Source: Sipunculus nudus (lineage: Eukaryota; Annelida; Sipuncula; Golfingiida; Sipunculidae). Taken from it: 64,000 nt of DNA. Below are positions 26,634 through 39,377 of this stretch, one piece after another. Each line of letters starts with the position of its first letter. Position 1 is the first letter of the stretch. Location: the NCBI GenBank assembly GCA_026874595.1, contig CM049311.1, positions 68,020,453 through 68,084,452 of the forward strand, given 5' to 3'. The notes under the pieces were generated by a model. The model ran no database searches. It saw nothing but the letters and a program-made list of their open reading frames with translations, and was not told the DNA's origin. A program made the translations under genes and the position numbers.

Positions 26634-26641
26634 GACCTGGT

Positions 26642-29528
26642 CACAGCTACGATCACAGCACATTACCACACTGATATAAACTGCCATGTCCAGTATCATT
26701 ATACCCCATGGACTTAAGCTGGATGTTTTAAAAGTGTGCAAGGAGGAAATGTTAATTAATGTAAGAGCGACTGGTATAATTCGCTAGTATAACATTAGCT
26801 ATAGATCAGTGCTTTTTAAGAAATTTTAAGCCCAGGGTGGTCCTGCCCTAGGTCACATTAAAACACATGAAACTCTGAGAATAATCCATGACAACAAGGA
26901 ATGACCAAAATTTACATGATGTTACTTCAAAATCAGATGTATCATCAAACAAATGTTCAGTTGTTTGCATGGCTAAAATTTAAAAAGTCATTTAACATAA
27001 AGTGAATTTTGCTCCTTGTTCGGTTTCTAAAGGTTTGAGGTTTTTAATGTCTATGTCACAATTACAAATATAATGGCACTTTCCATATATTCTTCCAAGA
27101 CTCTCAGAAAGAATGATGAATAATCCATCTGAAAACTATACAGAAAATTTCTAACCAGTACAGTCCTTAATTCAATCATGACCCGCTGAGTACAACAATT
27201 ATGTGCTATATAGGAGCACACAAGCCAGCACTGCAGATAACTGTAATGATCTTTATAATCACAGAAGGTTCCTGTCAATAGGACCCTCAATTGTTTTCCA
27301 TTAGCCAGTACTCAAATCATCTTACACATATGAACATCAGCAATAAAACAATGCAGAAGGACACCCATGCCAGCCATTTGAACATATAAACATGAATGAC
27401 AACACCTGTTTTAAAGCAGACGACACTGACATTCATATGAAACTGAAAAGATGAATAAATTCAGCACAGAAAATCAAAGAGTATAACCATGCAAAGCATC
27501 ATTGATCTGGACACAGGGTTCTTTTATATGACAAAATGTCACTTAGTACCTACATATTCATATAAACAATCAATTTATAGAAAGTTTGAAGCCTAAGTGT
27601 TACACCTGTGGCATCCATCTGGGAAAAACAGTTGCACAATGACTAAATTATTTTAAAATTATATGAGAAGAAAGAGAGTTTTGGCATGAAAAAAAAGATG
27701 TACCCAGTAACAAAGATTTGGAGAATCCCTCAACAAGGATTAAAATCTCCATTTAAAATATGTCACATGGTCATGCAAGTACAAAGCTGTCATACATTAG
27801 GTCTCAACACAGGAATCTCCAGCTGAATCCAATCTCATTCAAAGCTGCCTTTATAATATCTCAGGTCCACCTGACAAAGTGGCTTTATCAGCTTCAGGTC
27901 AGCGTGCCCACGGTGTACATCTACCACCACCCTGGCACCAATCAGACTGATTCAGCCATGCCCACCACATCCCTATTAGCTGAATCTACAGACAGGCATG
28001 AGGAAGGTTGGGACTAAGTGGCAGCTTTTCTTTCTTCCTGAGAACCAGGACCACGCCTCATCATTTAATTATGAGATAGTGCATAGCAATCCTTCAGGAG
28101 CAGGGGCTTCTGTTGTTGACAAATCACAACATTTCTGACAAATCTGTTAGATTTCTTGTATATACTTCCCAGGTTCTTAGAAAAATGTCAGATGTTTGCA
28201 GATTTTTTTTTGTGTACAGACAGTACTAGTAAATTATATTTTACCTATATTTTTAACTATATTGGTATTATGATTTGGCAGTGTTAGAATACCAATATTG
28301 TTTTGAAACATCTGTATCTATGGCTGCATGGCCATTGAGAGAAATTTTATCTTCAGTCTGCCTAGGTTCAACAAATAACTGAAAGATACGCATACATATG
28401 ACAATGTATTTCTTTAAAGTATCCTATATCCTTTTTACAAGAAGATGTTATAAGTAACAGAGATTAGTTGTGGTGCTATTACAGGTAGTTATAAATATTG
28501 ATAATAAATTGGAAATCTGAAACTGTGAATGTGGTTAAGACCGAGACAACACAACTGCTGTGCACATTTTCAGAGCTACCTCAAACAGTGTATTTCAGCA
28601 TTACAAGATGATTCCTCTCCTGGGTCCCGTCTGTCATTACAGTATGTATTTCATATTTTTCTTTTCACTTATCCATTGAATAAATTTTTTTTTTTTAAAG
28701 ACCATGCATGTTTTAGGTGGACAGAAATAAGATTTATTATCTTTTTATATCTTCATATATTTACATACCAGTATCTCAAGAATATTTCCTGGAAAGTAGG
28801 TGGGGAGGGTTCCTCTGGTGCTTAAAATATTATATCAGTGAAACACTGTATTAATTAAGTGCCTGTGTAAGGAGACTGCATTTCTGGACAGTCACAGATG
28901 GTAAAAATTACAAGAGATTGCCACACAGTCTATTTTCCAACATATGGTGCAAAAGGTATGACCTGCTTTCCTTGTTTATGTCCAGAAGTATTCAGACATT
29001 ATTATAACATAGTTCCAAGCAAGTTCTGCGGTATTTTGAGGTTCTGAGGCAAAACAAAACTATTAACAATTGCATAGAAAATGCTACCTCTTTGTTCAAT
29101 TTGCAAAGTTTTAAATATATACATAGAATACCTCTCTCACATGCAGTCTTTTAGATCTATTAATAATTCTATAGATCAAGATGACATCATGATCACATTT
29201 AATATGGGAAAAAGAATATTTTTTTGCCGAGCCCCAGTTTTCAATAAACGTCTGACATTTGAAAGAACCATTTTGTAGGAGACTGCATTCAAAGTGTATA
29301 CATACTTCAAAGAAGGGGGAATATCCTGGCCACCTCCAAGTCTGAATCAACTATTAATTCCTTACCTTAAAGAGTCAACCCTGCCATAAAGTATTAAAAT
29401 AACTCCACTAGATGTCAGTGCTTTATGAAAGAAAGATCAGAAAAGAAATTATCTGCCCTTCAAAATCTATCACATTCAACCCTTCAATGGATCAGGACAT
29501 GCATTTAAAAAAAGGAATAAAAATCCAT
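26642..29528. other. non-coding, nothing recognised
   Basis: No exon or element is supported. An 85-codon frame at 27760-28017 has ordinary composition but no recognisable domain, splice signal or upstream promoter-like sequence. Confidence 0.45.
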
Positions 29529-30075
29529 AACTAGAATATCAGCTGAAGCTGACAAAAGCCCACAGCCAAAAGTGTTTATAGGTGGTAACAGTAAAAAGTA
29601 TGAAATATTTGTTCTCACATGTATATCTCAGTCATAAATTTAAATTGGAGAGGTATGTAGTACCTTTGCAAGTATGGTAAGTCTGATCTCATGCAGGACT
29701 TAGAGATCATCAAGGCATATCATTATAACATGTTTCATAACAATCCACCAATGGAGTGGTTCCTGAGAAATAAGGTCCTAAGTTTTTTTCCTATTTGACG
29801 CTCTGTGACCTTGAAAAGTAGGTCAAGGTCACCCATCTTTGAACTTGACCAATATTTTGGTAATATGCATCAGTACTAAAGAAATGAATTTCCTGTGTTG
29901 AATACTTTGAAGATATCTCACTCACAAGGCCAAATTTGAAAATCCGATAAAAAATCATAAAAAAATCAGAAATTAAAACAGTGACCACCTCAAGTGAAAT
30001 TCTAGATGTCTTCCAAAGAATCTGTATAATAAGTATTGATCCAGCTCCACCTGGTACAATAATCTGATTCATCTT
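29529..30075 (+). mobile_element. HINE-like element, family V 5' end, single core unit
   Basis: It begins aactagaatatcagctgaag, the same 5' end as at 62783, with a TCAGC-tgaa-GCTGA hairpin. One core unit follows, containing ctctgtgaccttgaaaagta and a TCAAGGTCA motif at 29823-29831. The unit is the same as those of the 62.8-63.7 kb array. The 3' end is not defined. Confidence 0.55.
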
Positions 30076-30346
30076 GACCTACTGGTAGTTGGTTTCATCA
30101 ACTATCTAATAAACTCTGTAATAAGAACCAATAACCCAAAGACACATTTATTGGCGGGTATGGCCCAGCATGTACCTGTAGGATTAATCAATGGCTACCC
30201 AACAAGAATCCACAGACCACTGAGCGAATCTATAGTATGACAATAAAGTGTCTTAAGAAAACCATTCAGATACCTTGCATCATTACCTACCAGTAGAGCT
30301 AAGCCTATTCCTGATTTTATCTAATACTTATAAAAGGAATTCGGTT

Positions 30347-30764
30347 CACGCCTGTTCGCAATGTTCTCTAAAACCGCGTTGTGTACAATAGTGTGCCTTA
30401 CATCATTTTAAAGTTTATTATGCCCGCAGTGACATTTAATTTACATATAATTTTGAGCGATTTTTCCGTTTTTACTGACTTGCACAGAGGTTAGACCGAG
30501 CACAGCCGAACTGCCTTTGGCAATGACCAGAACGCGTGCATCGTGGTCTTTCAACCTCTAACCCTACTATTGTTCATATGAATAACGCTTGCTTTCAGCG
30601 AGGGATTTGAGCCGGTGGGGCCTTTCATTTGAACGAGGCTCTCACCCAAGTGCGTGGTCAGTAAAAGAGAAAAACACGTTTCTCGCTTTATGAAATGGAG
30701 AGTTCAACCCAAGAGGAATAATAACAAAACCTAATTTAAGGTCCCAATTTCACGAACAGGCGTG
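30347..30764. mobile_element. possible MITE with 12-bp inverted ends
   Basis: CACGCCTGTTCG at 30347-30358 is perfectly inverted at 30753-30764 (CGAACAGGCGTG). The 418 bp between are clearly richer in GC and CpG than the surroundings, which marks the segment as foreign. No clear target duplication is seen, and a GGGGT run follows the right end, so the boundaries could be slightly wider. Confidence 0.5.
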
Positions 30765-30959
30765 GGGTGGGGTGGGGTGGTGTCTTGGGTTTCAGGCCTC
30801 AAAATTTGTCTGATACATTGAACAAGACCTACAGGCCTAATGCGAACCTGTGCTTTGGGTAATACACCAGGTATAATGCTTCAATGCTGGACCATTACTT
30901 TTCATGTATATGAACTATGCAAGTACTAAACATTTTGAATAAGAAACAATTACACAAAC

Positions 30960-31205
30960 ATCACTGCTGAAATTCTGGCATAGGTGCACACAACACTAAA
31001 AAGATTGTAGCTGGCACCACCAGTCTTGTATACAACAAAGCTATCAGAGATATATACATACGCCCAATTTAAGACTGATATATCAAACCCCTCCTGAGAA
31101 AAATGTGTGCAAAAGTCATGGTAGGTGGCAACACCTGTCTTGTGAGCGAGAAAGCCATCAAAGACACATAGACAGGTCAAAATATTAGGCCAATACATCA
31201 AACTT
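30960..31205 (+). repeat. single divergent unit of the ~283-bp array family
   Basis: It contains ctggcaccaccagtcttgta and ggtggcaacacctgtcttgt in the same order and orientation as the 5.5-6.3 kb array, with degenerate palindromes at both sites. Confidence 0.5.
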
Positions 31206-33152
31206 ACCTTGAGTCTGATGCATGGGGCTGACCAGGCTTAGGTGAGAAAGGCTGTTGCCCCGAGTGAACTGTGACAAATTGCTTGCTCAGACTACTACAC
31301 TGAGTGAACTCATGACCTGCACCTGGCTAGACTGAGTTAAATTTTGACCTGTACCTGGTTGCACTGAGTGAACTCTTGACCTGTTGCATAATCTGACACA
31401 GTTGGCAGTCTGCCAAAGCTATAAATAGAATGCAGCTACTGCACTGAGTAAACTCCTGACCCATACCTGGCTGCACTGAGTGAACTCTTGACCTGTTGCC
31501 TAATCTTATACAGTTGGCAGTCTGCCAAAGCTATAAATAGATCCAGACTGACCTCTAGCCTGTTGCCAAATCTGAAATAGTAGCCACACCATTGCATAAG
31601 CTCATGCAGGGGCCCTGCCCTGAGAGGCTTGACACCCATGAAGTGATCCACATTGTGCCCATGAGGTGTTCACATGTCACCCATGAGGTGATCACATGCC
31701 ATGTGCTTGATTGAACTCTTGACCTATATCTGGCTGCACTGAATGAACTCTTGATCTGTTCCCAAATCTGAAACAGTTGGCAGTTTCTCAACCTATTTAA
31801 AGATACAGATTCAATCTTGGCCTGTTGGTATATCTGTTTACACATACTGAAAGACTTTGGTTAAAATTTCTTTTTTCAAGCTGACATATTCATAAACTTT
31901 TTATCAAAATATCTAGAATAATAAAAGATGCAGTACTTTCATTGTTAAAGGTCCAATAGTTCTGCCAAAAATCATTCTAGTAAACTTGAACAAAGGCCAC
32001 CTAAGAATAATTTTTGTGCAATGTTACAGAAGATATAATTGAAATAATAATTTTGTAGAAGAACACTATTGCAGCCCTCGTTTTGAAAAAGACATAATAA
32101 TGGCCTTAAGACCAACTTAAGCTTTTCACAACCCAACCAAAAATCAACAAACTCAGTTTATTCTGATATGATTGAAAGAACCATGTCCTAGGATAATTCT
32201 TTTGAAAAATTGAACAATTCAACTTGACAGTTTCATCATTAAGCTGAAAGAGGCTAAAATTATGAGTTTTTTTGCCCATAAAAAAAACAGGTCAATGTAG
32301 GTGGCACCACTAAATCTACAACTTCAAATATGAGTCATGTGACCAACATTTGCACAATACCTGGTAATGCTGGCTTCTGTCATTTCTGAGAGTACTATGT
32401 CAGTATGCTTACTTGGCCGAATGACTGTTCAAATTTGTGTAACTCCACTAAAATTCATCAAATGCAAACCATTTGAACAAACTTGAGAGGGCTTGCCTCT
32501 GGGATCATTTATGTAAAATATTTAACAATTTGGCTGGACCATCTACAAGAAGACGACTTTTAAAATATTGTCAGCTTTTTCCTTATAAAATCTAAGTAAA
32601 TGCAGATAGCAAAAAAATAAGCTGAATCCCACAAAATTTGATATGTGACAGATTATTGCATAAAATCTGGGAATGGTAGCTCCTGCTATTCCTGAGAAAT
32701 TATGGATTATATACAGTTGACCAATGACCTCCGTACAAAAATAGGTCAATTCAGGTGGCGCCACCAATACCTGAATTTCATATATGACTCATTGGACCAA
32801 CACTGGCAAAAAATTTGGTGATGATAGCTCTGGCCGTTTCTGAGACTGTCATTTTAGTATGCTTTTTTGGACAGATGACTAAGTTCAACTTCCTGAACAA
32901 AATTGAGGGAGATGGTATAAAAGATTATTTCTGTGAAATATTGAGCAATTTGGCTTGAGTGTTTTCGGAGGAGAAGATTTTTAAAGGTTTTTTTAGCTTT
33001 TTCTCTATAAAATTTAAGAAAATTTACAGATGGCTAATTTTTTGCATTAAATTTCATGATGCTAGCTCCAATCATTTTCAAAATAGTATGGGTTAAAGTA
33101 CAGAAGACAAACGCCGCCACACCATCGCATAAGTTCACAGGTTCACTAAAAA
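31206..33152 (+). mobile_element. element with family IV 3' end, copy a
   Basis: The left part (31229-31800) contains degenerate tandem repeats built on ctgcactgagtgaactcttg, with two TATAAATA sequences (31420-31427 and 31532-31539). The middle has two ~450-bp units with palindrome copies near 32300 (one base off) and at 32754-32765 (intact CG). The right end is accatcgcataagttcacag followed by gttcactaaaaa, shared with 34548 and 52606. No 5' end with a matching inverted repeat was found. Confidence 0.55.
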
Positions 33153-33489
33153 TTAATACAGATGCATATTGAATGCAAAATTGTAATACAGATACATCTC
33201 ACTGATGGCAAAATCTTGAATCAATTTGACTATGGATACCAATTATTTATAATCCATGTACAGCCGTCTTTATATACCCACACAGAGCTGTGATTGTAAA
33301 CATTGCCTGGCATGAGGAATATCTAAAAATCATAAATCTACATTTTTTAAAAGCTTTTAAAAAACATTCTTGTCAATATTAACCATAGATAACCTGAAAT
33401 CTAAATGTCTAGAGGCATGATGTAATAAATGCTGATAAACTGGTGCCAGTCTAGATGTATCTAGATGTATCTGTGTATCTGCTTCACAC
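33153..33489. other. non-coding spacer between two family IV copies
   Basis: AT-rich. A direct repeat of tctagatgtat lies near 33450-33475. No gene is seen. Confidence 0.45.
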
Positions 33490-34548
33490 AGCTAACATAT
33501 ATGGTAAAATGGCTCAATTGAACCTTTATAATTCAGCCAAAATTCATTCTTTGGAACCCTAAAAGACAATTATTATAAGAATTATTCAGGGGATTATTCT
33601 TGTAAAATATTAAACAAATTGGCCTCAGTAGGGTCAGTCAAAAAAAATTTTACAGGTTTATAACTCATATGGGAAAATACAGCAAAATGGCTAAGTTAAG
33701 CTTCCCATAACTCAGCCAAAAATCACTCAAACCATTTGAACAAACTTGAATTATCAACATCTAAGGATAATTAATGTGTGAGATTTAAGAATTTGGCCCA
33801 GTAGTTTTTGAGGAGAAGATCTTTGTAGCCACTGAGCTAAAATGGGCTGTTACAGCATATGACTAAATTCAGCTTCTCATAACTTGGCCAAAAGTCACTG
33901 AACTTAGACCATTTGAAAAAATTTCAGAAAGCACTACCCTAGGATCATTTCTGTGTGATATAAAACTATTTGGCCATATGGTTTCAGAGAAGAAGTTTTT
34001 TGTAGCCGTCAGTATTATACGGGCACTGATGACCCCCGTACAAAAAGGCTTGATGCAGGTGGTGCCACCAATACCTCAATTTCAGATATGTCTCATGTGA
34101 ACAACATTGGCATAAAATTTGGTGATGATAGCTCCAGCCTTTTCTGAGATTGTAATTTAAGTATGCTTTTATGGACAGATGACTAAGTTCAATTTCCTGT
34201 AACTCGGTCAAAAATCACCGAATTTAAACCATTCGAAAAAACTTGAGAAAGATTATTCCAGGAATCATTTCTGTGAAATATTGGACAATTTGGCTGAACA
34301 TTTCGGAGAAGAAGATTTTTAAAGCTTTTTCAGCTTTTTCCCTATAAAATCTAAGAAAATGCAGTTAGCCGAAAAGTAAGCAAAATCCTATTTAGTTTTT
34401 TAGATGACTAATTTTTTGCATAAAATTTTGTGATGCTACCTCTTGCCGTTTTCAAGATAGTATGGGTTAACGTACAGACGACGGACCACAGCCGACGGAT
34501 GCCGGACGACGCCACACCATCGCATAAGCTCACAGGTTCGCTAAAAAA
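33490..34548 (+). mobile_element. element with family IV 3' end, copy b
   Basis: Two to three degenerate units resemble those at 31.9-33.1 kb (ctcggccaaaaatca, tttggac-agatgactaagttcaa), with a TG-variant palindrome at 34058-34069. A GACG-type tract (34478-34510) precedes the 3' end cgcataagctcacaggttcg then ctaaaaaa. The 5' end is unclear. Confidence 0.55.
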
Positions 34549-35410
34549 CGAAGCGACGGTTGAAAATGAATACGGACCCTCTGCATGGAGTCCCATTGGG
34601 TATGCTTCTGCTACTTACGAGTTATGCGTATTTCTGGTATTTTTTCCTCAGGAATAGTTTCCTTGTAAGTACAATAATAATCAACCTAATCTTTATACAT
34701 TCAAAAATAGAATCCAGTCAAATATCAGCAAAAAACCTGAAAGCCCCCCCCCCCCCAGAGTCTCATTCTGGTTCGCAATGTAAACACCATTACTGACCAG
34801 GTCTTCAAGGTAAACATACCAGGGTATAAATTTCTTGCCACGAGGACAGCCCCACAAAATAAATGTTAAAAATATTGGAGCGACTGCAGGATCACTCACG
34901 CACTGTCTCAAACCAGGTTATGAGTTTATACGGACGGACGATATGATGTTTAGGATTCATGTAATTTAAAAGTAAGAGGCAGATAAAAATAAGTGGCAAA
35001 ATTAAGATACAAGCAGCTGGACATAGAAATGTTTTCGGTTCACAGAAGTGTTGTGCCTCAGAGAGGTGCAGTCGTTCTGCAGTTGTGTCAAAAAGTTTAT
35101 ACATATTTTATGGAGAGTGTTTATCCTACTGAAAACCTATATTTTCTATTAACTTTTATAATAAAAAAAATGAGCCAACATTTCTCATCTCAGATAATAA
35201 ATCTCCCCCATCCCAGTAATAAGCCCAGTATACCGGGTCTATCAGCTAGTTTATCATAATTATCTCTACTTAGCATCATCTTGATCAAATGTCCCAGACC
35301 ATTTGATGCTGATTCTACCTAGTGTAAAGGTAGTCACTGCAAGATAAAAGATCTTTCAATGGCAAAGAAAGAAGTTTTTATGCATTTGGAGGTTAACAAA
35401 TTGCCAAAAA
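34549..35410. other. non-coding DNA with a poly-C tract
   Basis: A homopolymeric C tract lies near 34745-34756. Nothing else is recognised. Confidence 0.5.
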
Positions 35411-35530
35411 ATGGGGCGAGATATGAAATTGGATGAGTACACAAAGTCCTTCACCAAAGCTAAACTTTCAAGAATGTACAACAAAAATATATTCTGTACC
35501 AGCTGCAAGAATGTCCTTAGATTTGATCAT
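35411..35530 (+). pseudogene. exon-like fragment with CGGBP1/hAT-like CxxC motif
   Basis: From an ATG at 35411 a frame of 40 codons runs to a consensus splice donor (CAT|GTAAGT at 35531); without splicing it stops at 35546-35548. The translation is lysine-rich (KSFTKAKLSRMYNKN) and then has IFCTSCKNVLRFDH. FCTSC followed by a hydrophobic stretch and histidine resembles the zinc finger of CGGBP1-like proteins, which derive from hAT transposases. The histidine spacing differs from CGGBP1, and no continuation with the remaining histidine was found downstream. The alternative frame just upstream is also open and ends ARYEIG, which might mean a frameshift. It is most likely a remnant of a domesticated or decayed hAT-related gene; a live exon is not excluded. 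Confidence 0.4.
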
Positions 35531-35548
35531 GTAAGTAACCTTCACTGA

Positions 35549-36329
35549 AGAAAAACATGATGTCTACTGTACCTTATCTAGGTGTGACTCAATATTCATC
35601 CAGACTGGAATCATATTAAGCATTTCTTTGATTATAAATTCCTCATCAAATGGATTTCATGGATGTCAATTAGGACCTTTTATTTCTTAATTATTGAAAA
35701 TTCCATCAAACTTTGTTATTCTACCAACAGGCAAAGATACAGACCTAGAAACAAATTTATTTGCCAAGAAAAATATTCTAGCCACGCAAACTGGTTCCTC
35801 TTTCATGGTTAGCACAAATTCAACTTCAATACCTTTGTATCTCTTGGCTTCCTGTGTTGGAGAGCTAGTATGGTTCACCAGTTTTAATTACCTGGATATG
35901 CCAGGTTCATGTGTGCTTGAATTCAAAGCAAGAATCAATCATAACATGGAACTTGTGATGATATATTAAATAATCTAATATTCAACACTTATTTTTGACA
36001 TTTTTTCTGAGGACTTGTGAAAGTGGTAGCGAAGGCTTTTAAACCTTGAGAGTTATTAATCAAAGATTACAGATCCTTGAATGTATTTTAAATCTTAGCC
36101 AAGAAAGACACAGAAATACTGAACAGCTATTTGTATCATGCAAAAAAAAAAATTACCAAATTTATTCTACTTGTTATAGATCTGTATTACATTTGCTGCA
36201 GGAATTCATAAACAGGGGTTTCTTTCATATTAAATCTGGACAAAAAAGTAATGACCAATCAGTTCCAAAACTGATTCAGGCAGGTGAGAACTATTCAAAC
36301 ATAAATAAATGCTTAGCCAAATCTGTTGT
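35549..36329. other. non-coding, only short frames
   Basis: Open frames at 35694-35969 (plus), 35687-35878 (minus) and a 127-codon plus frame from 36046 are not recognised as any family. The last runs into the following mobile element, so it is not a conserved gene end. Confidence 0.4.
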
Positions 36330-38290
36330 TAAACTAGATATTTCTTGGCACCGCAGGTGCCATAGTATCCCCAGACAATTAATCCCCCCCCCCTTTAAGA
36401 ATAGGCCCCCCATCTTCAGCAACAATTAATATCAGACCACACTCATAGAAAAGGTCATTCTCATAGAAAAGGTCATGATTCAAATTTCAATATACATCAT
36501 CCCCTAACCCATGTCTATGTATATGCAAGAAATCTGTCCATTAGTTTTTGACTTATAATGCTCACAATACTGTTAAGTGGCAATGATGGGGTATTAAACG
36601 GCACAAAAACAAGTAAAAGAATAACAGGTGGCACCACCTGTTTCCCGTACATGACAACACTATCCAAGATCTTCTTTCAAGTTGATTTTTGGACCAATCA
36701 ATGCATCCCTTATTGAGAAATTAATGATTTTGTGTGATTTTCACCATATATGGCAATATTCAAGGTCAAGGCCATTCATTGGAAAGGTCATGACCCCTAT
36801 TCAAATAAACATTATCCTATAACCCATATCCATGTATATGCACAATATGAAAGAAATTTGTCCATTAGTTTTTGACTTATAATGCTCACAGTACTGATAA
36901 ATGGCAATGATGGGGTATTAAACGGCACAAAAACAAGTAAAAGAATAACAGGTGGCACCACCTGTTTCCCGTACATGACAACACTATCCAAGATCTTCTT
37001 TCAAGTTGATTTTTGGACCAATCAATGCATCCCTTATTGAGAAATTAATGATTTTGTGTGATTTTCACCATATATGGCAATATTCAAGGTCAAGGCCACT
37101 CATTGGAAAGGTCATGACCCCTATTCAAATAAACATTATCCTATAACCCATATCCATGTATATGCATAATATGAAAGAAATTTGTCCATTAGTTTTTGAC
37201 TTATAATGCTCACAGTACTGATAAATGGCAATGATGGGGTATTAAACGGCACAAAACAAGTAAAAGAATAACAGGTGGCGCCACCTGTATCCGGTACATG
37301 ACAATACTTTCCAAGATCTTGGAACATGTTGATTTTTGGACCAATGCATGCATCCCTTATTGAGATATTAATGATTTTGTGTAATTTTCACCATATATGG
37401 CAATATTCAAGGTCAAGGCCACTCTAATAGGAAAGGTCATGACCCCAATTTATATATACATCATCCCATAACCCATGTCTGTGTATATGCATAATATGAA
37501 AGAAATCTGTCCATTAATTTTTGACTTATAATGCTCACAGGTTATAAATGTACTGTTAAGTGGCAATGATGGGGTATTAAACGGCACGAAAACAGGTAAA
37601 AGAATAACATGTGGCGCCACCTGTTTCCGATACATGACATTAATATCCAAGATCTTCGGTCAAGTTGATTTTTGGACCAATGCATGCATCCCTTATTGAG
37701 AAATTAATGATTTTGTGTGATTTTCACCATATATGGCAATATTCAAGGTCAAGGCCACTCTCATAGGAAAGGTCATGACCCCAATTTAAATAAACATCAT
37801 CCCATTACCCATATCTATGTATTTGCATAATATGAAAGAAATCTGTCCATTAGTTTTTGACTTATAATGCTCACAGTACTGTCAAGTAGCAATTTTGGGG
37901 GAATTAAACGGCACGAAAACAAGTAAAGAATAATAGGTGGCGCCACCAGTTTCTGGAACATGACATCACTATCCAAGATCTTTGTCCAACTTGATTTTTG
38001 GATAAATCCATGAAAGATTTCTTGAGATATTTAAGAATTTGTGTGATTTTCCCCAAAAATGGATCTATTCAAGGTCAAGGTCACTCTCCTAGTTGAGGTC
38101 ATGACCCTATTTTAAATAGGCTTCGTCCTCTCACCTATATCTATAAATGTGTCAAGTTTGAAAAAGATCCTTGAAACATTTTTTGAGTTATTGTGTCCAA
38201 AAGAAATCTCGGCGGCGGCGGCGGCGGCGGTATCGGCGCAACCGTGCCTAAACCATAGTATCTCCAGACTATGTCTGGCGATACAATTAA
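36330..38290 (+). mobile_element. HINE-like element, family II, five-unit array
   Basis: The 5' end (aactagatatttcttggcac) has a GGCACC-gca-GGTGCC hairpin (36347-36361) and GTATCCCCAGAC at 36365-36376. The 3' end has GTATCTCCAGAC (38258-38269), a TAT loop and GTCTGGCGATAC (38273-38284), a hairpin whose right arm also inverts the 5' motif with one mismatch. Between them lie five ~325-bp units (gtattaaacg ending at 36600, 36924, 37248, 37583 and 37910). Each has one copy of the 12-bp palindrome: CA at 36627 and 36951, CG at 37274 and 37936, and a degenerate copy near 37612. The copy at 37271-37288 extends to a perfect 18-bp palindrome. A GGC triplet run (38211-38231) takes the place of the GACG microsatellite. 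Confidence 0.75.
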
Positions 38291-39377
38291 ACATAGTAGA
38301 AGGCTGATAATGGTTGATATAGGAGCCAGGCTGTCTCTGGATAAGCCTCAGTGATGGCCTGCTGGATAACACCAACAGAGCCCAGTCATCCATCTTTGAA
38401 ACAATTAGCCTGCACCCATGTTACAAGAAAACCTCTATACACCCCCTGCAGCAGACAAGTCCCCAATTAGGGCCAAGTCTGTCCTTTGCCAGGAAATACA
38501 AACTCTGATGCATTTTCACGTTTTACTCTTTTTAACTTCTATGTCAGGGGCCTCTGAAGCCTTATTCTCACTGTAATCTTCCTTATTTTCTTAATTCTAT
38601 TGAAACTTTCTCCAACAGATTTGAGTCACATCTCCCTTTTTATAAACAATCCCTGCACTTACACTAATTCAAATTAAAGCACTTTAATTTAAGCTTATTA
38701 ATATGTTTCAAAGGATGTTTGGGTTGTTATATAATTCACCAATATTCCTTTAACTAGAACTTACTACCCTAATGCTGGCCACAGCGTCAGTTTACATTTA
38801 ATTGTTTCAAAGTTAAAAACACCACATTAAAACTAATGATTGCCTTCTCCACCTTGCCTACAACATATCTAGAATTCCTGGTCTTGATGGTAAAATGAAA
38901 TTTCTTGGACATATACCCAGGGCAGATTTGCAAATCCTATTGTTGGCAAACAATGTGGGAGCTGATTTAAAACTGGATACCATGCACTCTAATTGCCAAT
39001 TCGTAAAAAAATATTGGTCACCTCTTCTACATCAGGAAAGTACAGACATTTACATGTAATTTTCAATGGGAAAAGATGTAAATTGGAAATAACTGAAATT
39101 GGGTATGAATAAAGTTGTTAGCAAAACTCATTTTAGCAAAACAGCACAAAACTCATTTTATTTGCAAAACATTGTTTTGGCAGATACAATTATGGCACAG
39201 CAATTATCATATTTTTTCGGACAAACTGACAGATCATTGGAAATATTCAATCATCAGCTCATTACAAGTCACCACAATACTGCCTTTTCTAAGGAAAGAT
39301 GACATATTTAATAAAAGAATTACATGTTGCCACAATTAGGAAATGTGGTATTTCAAAACATACAACTTAGCAGATAA
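38291..39377. other. non-coding, nothing recognised
   Basis: AT-rich DNA without gene or element signals. Confidence 0.5.
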
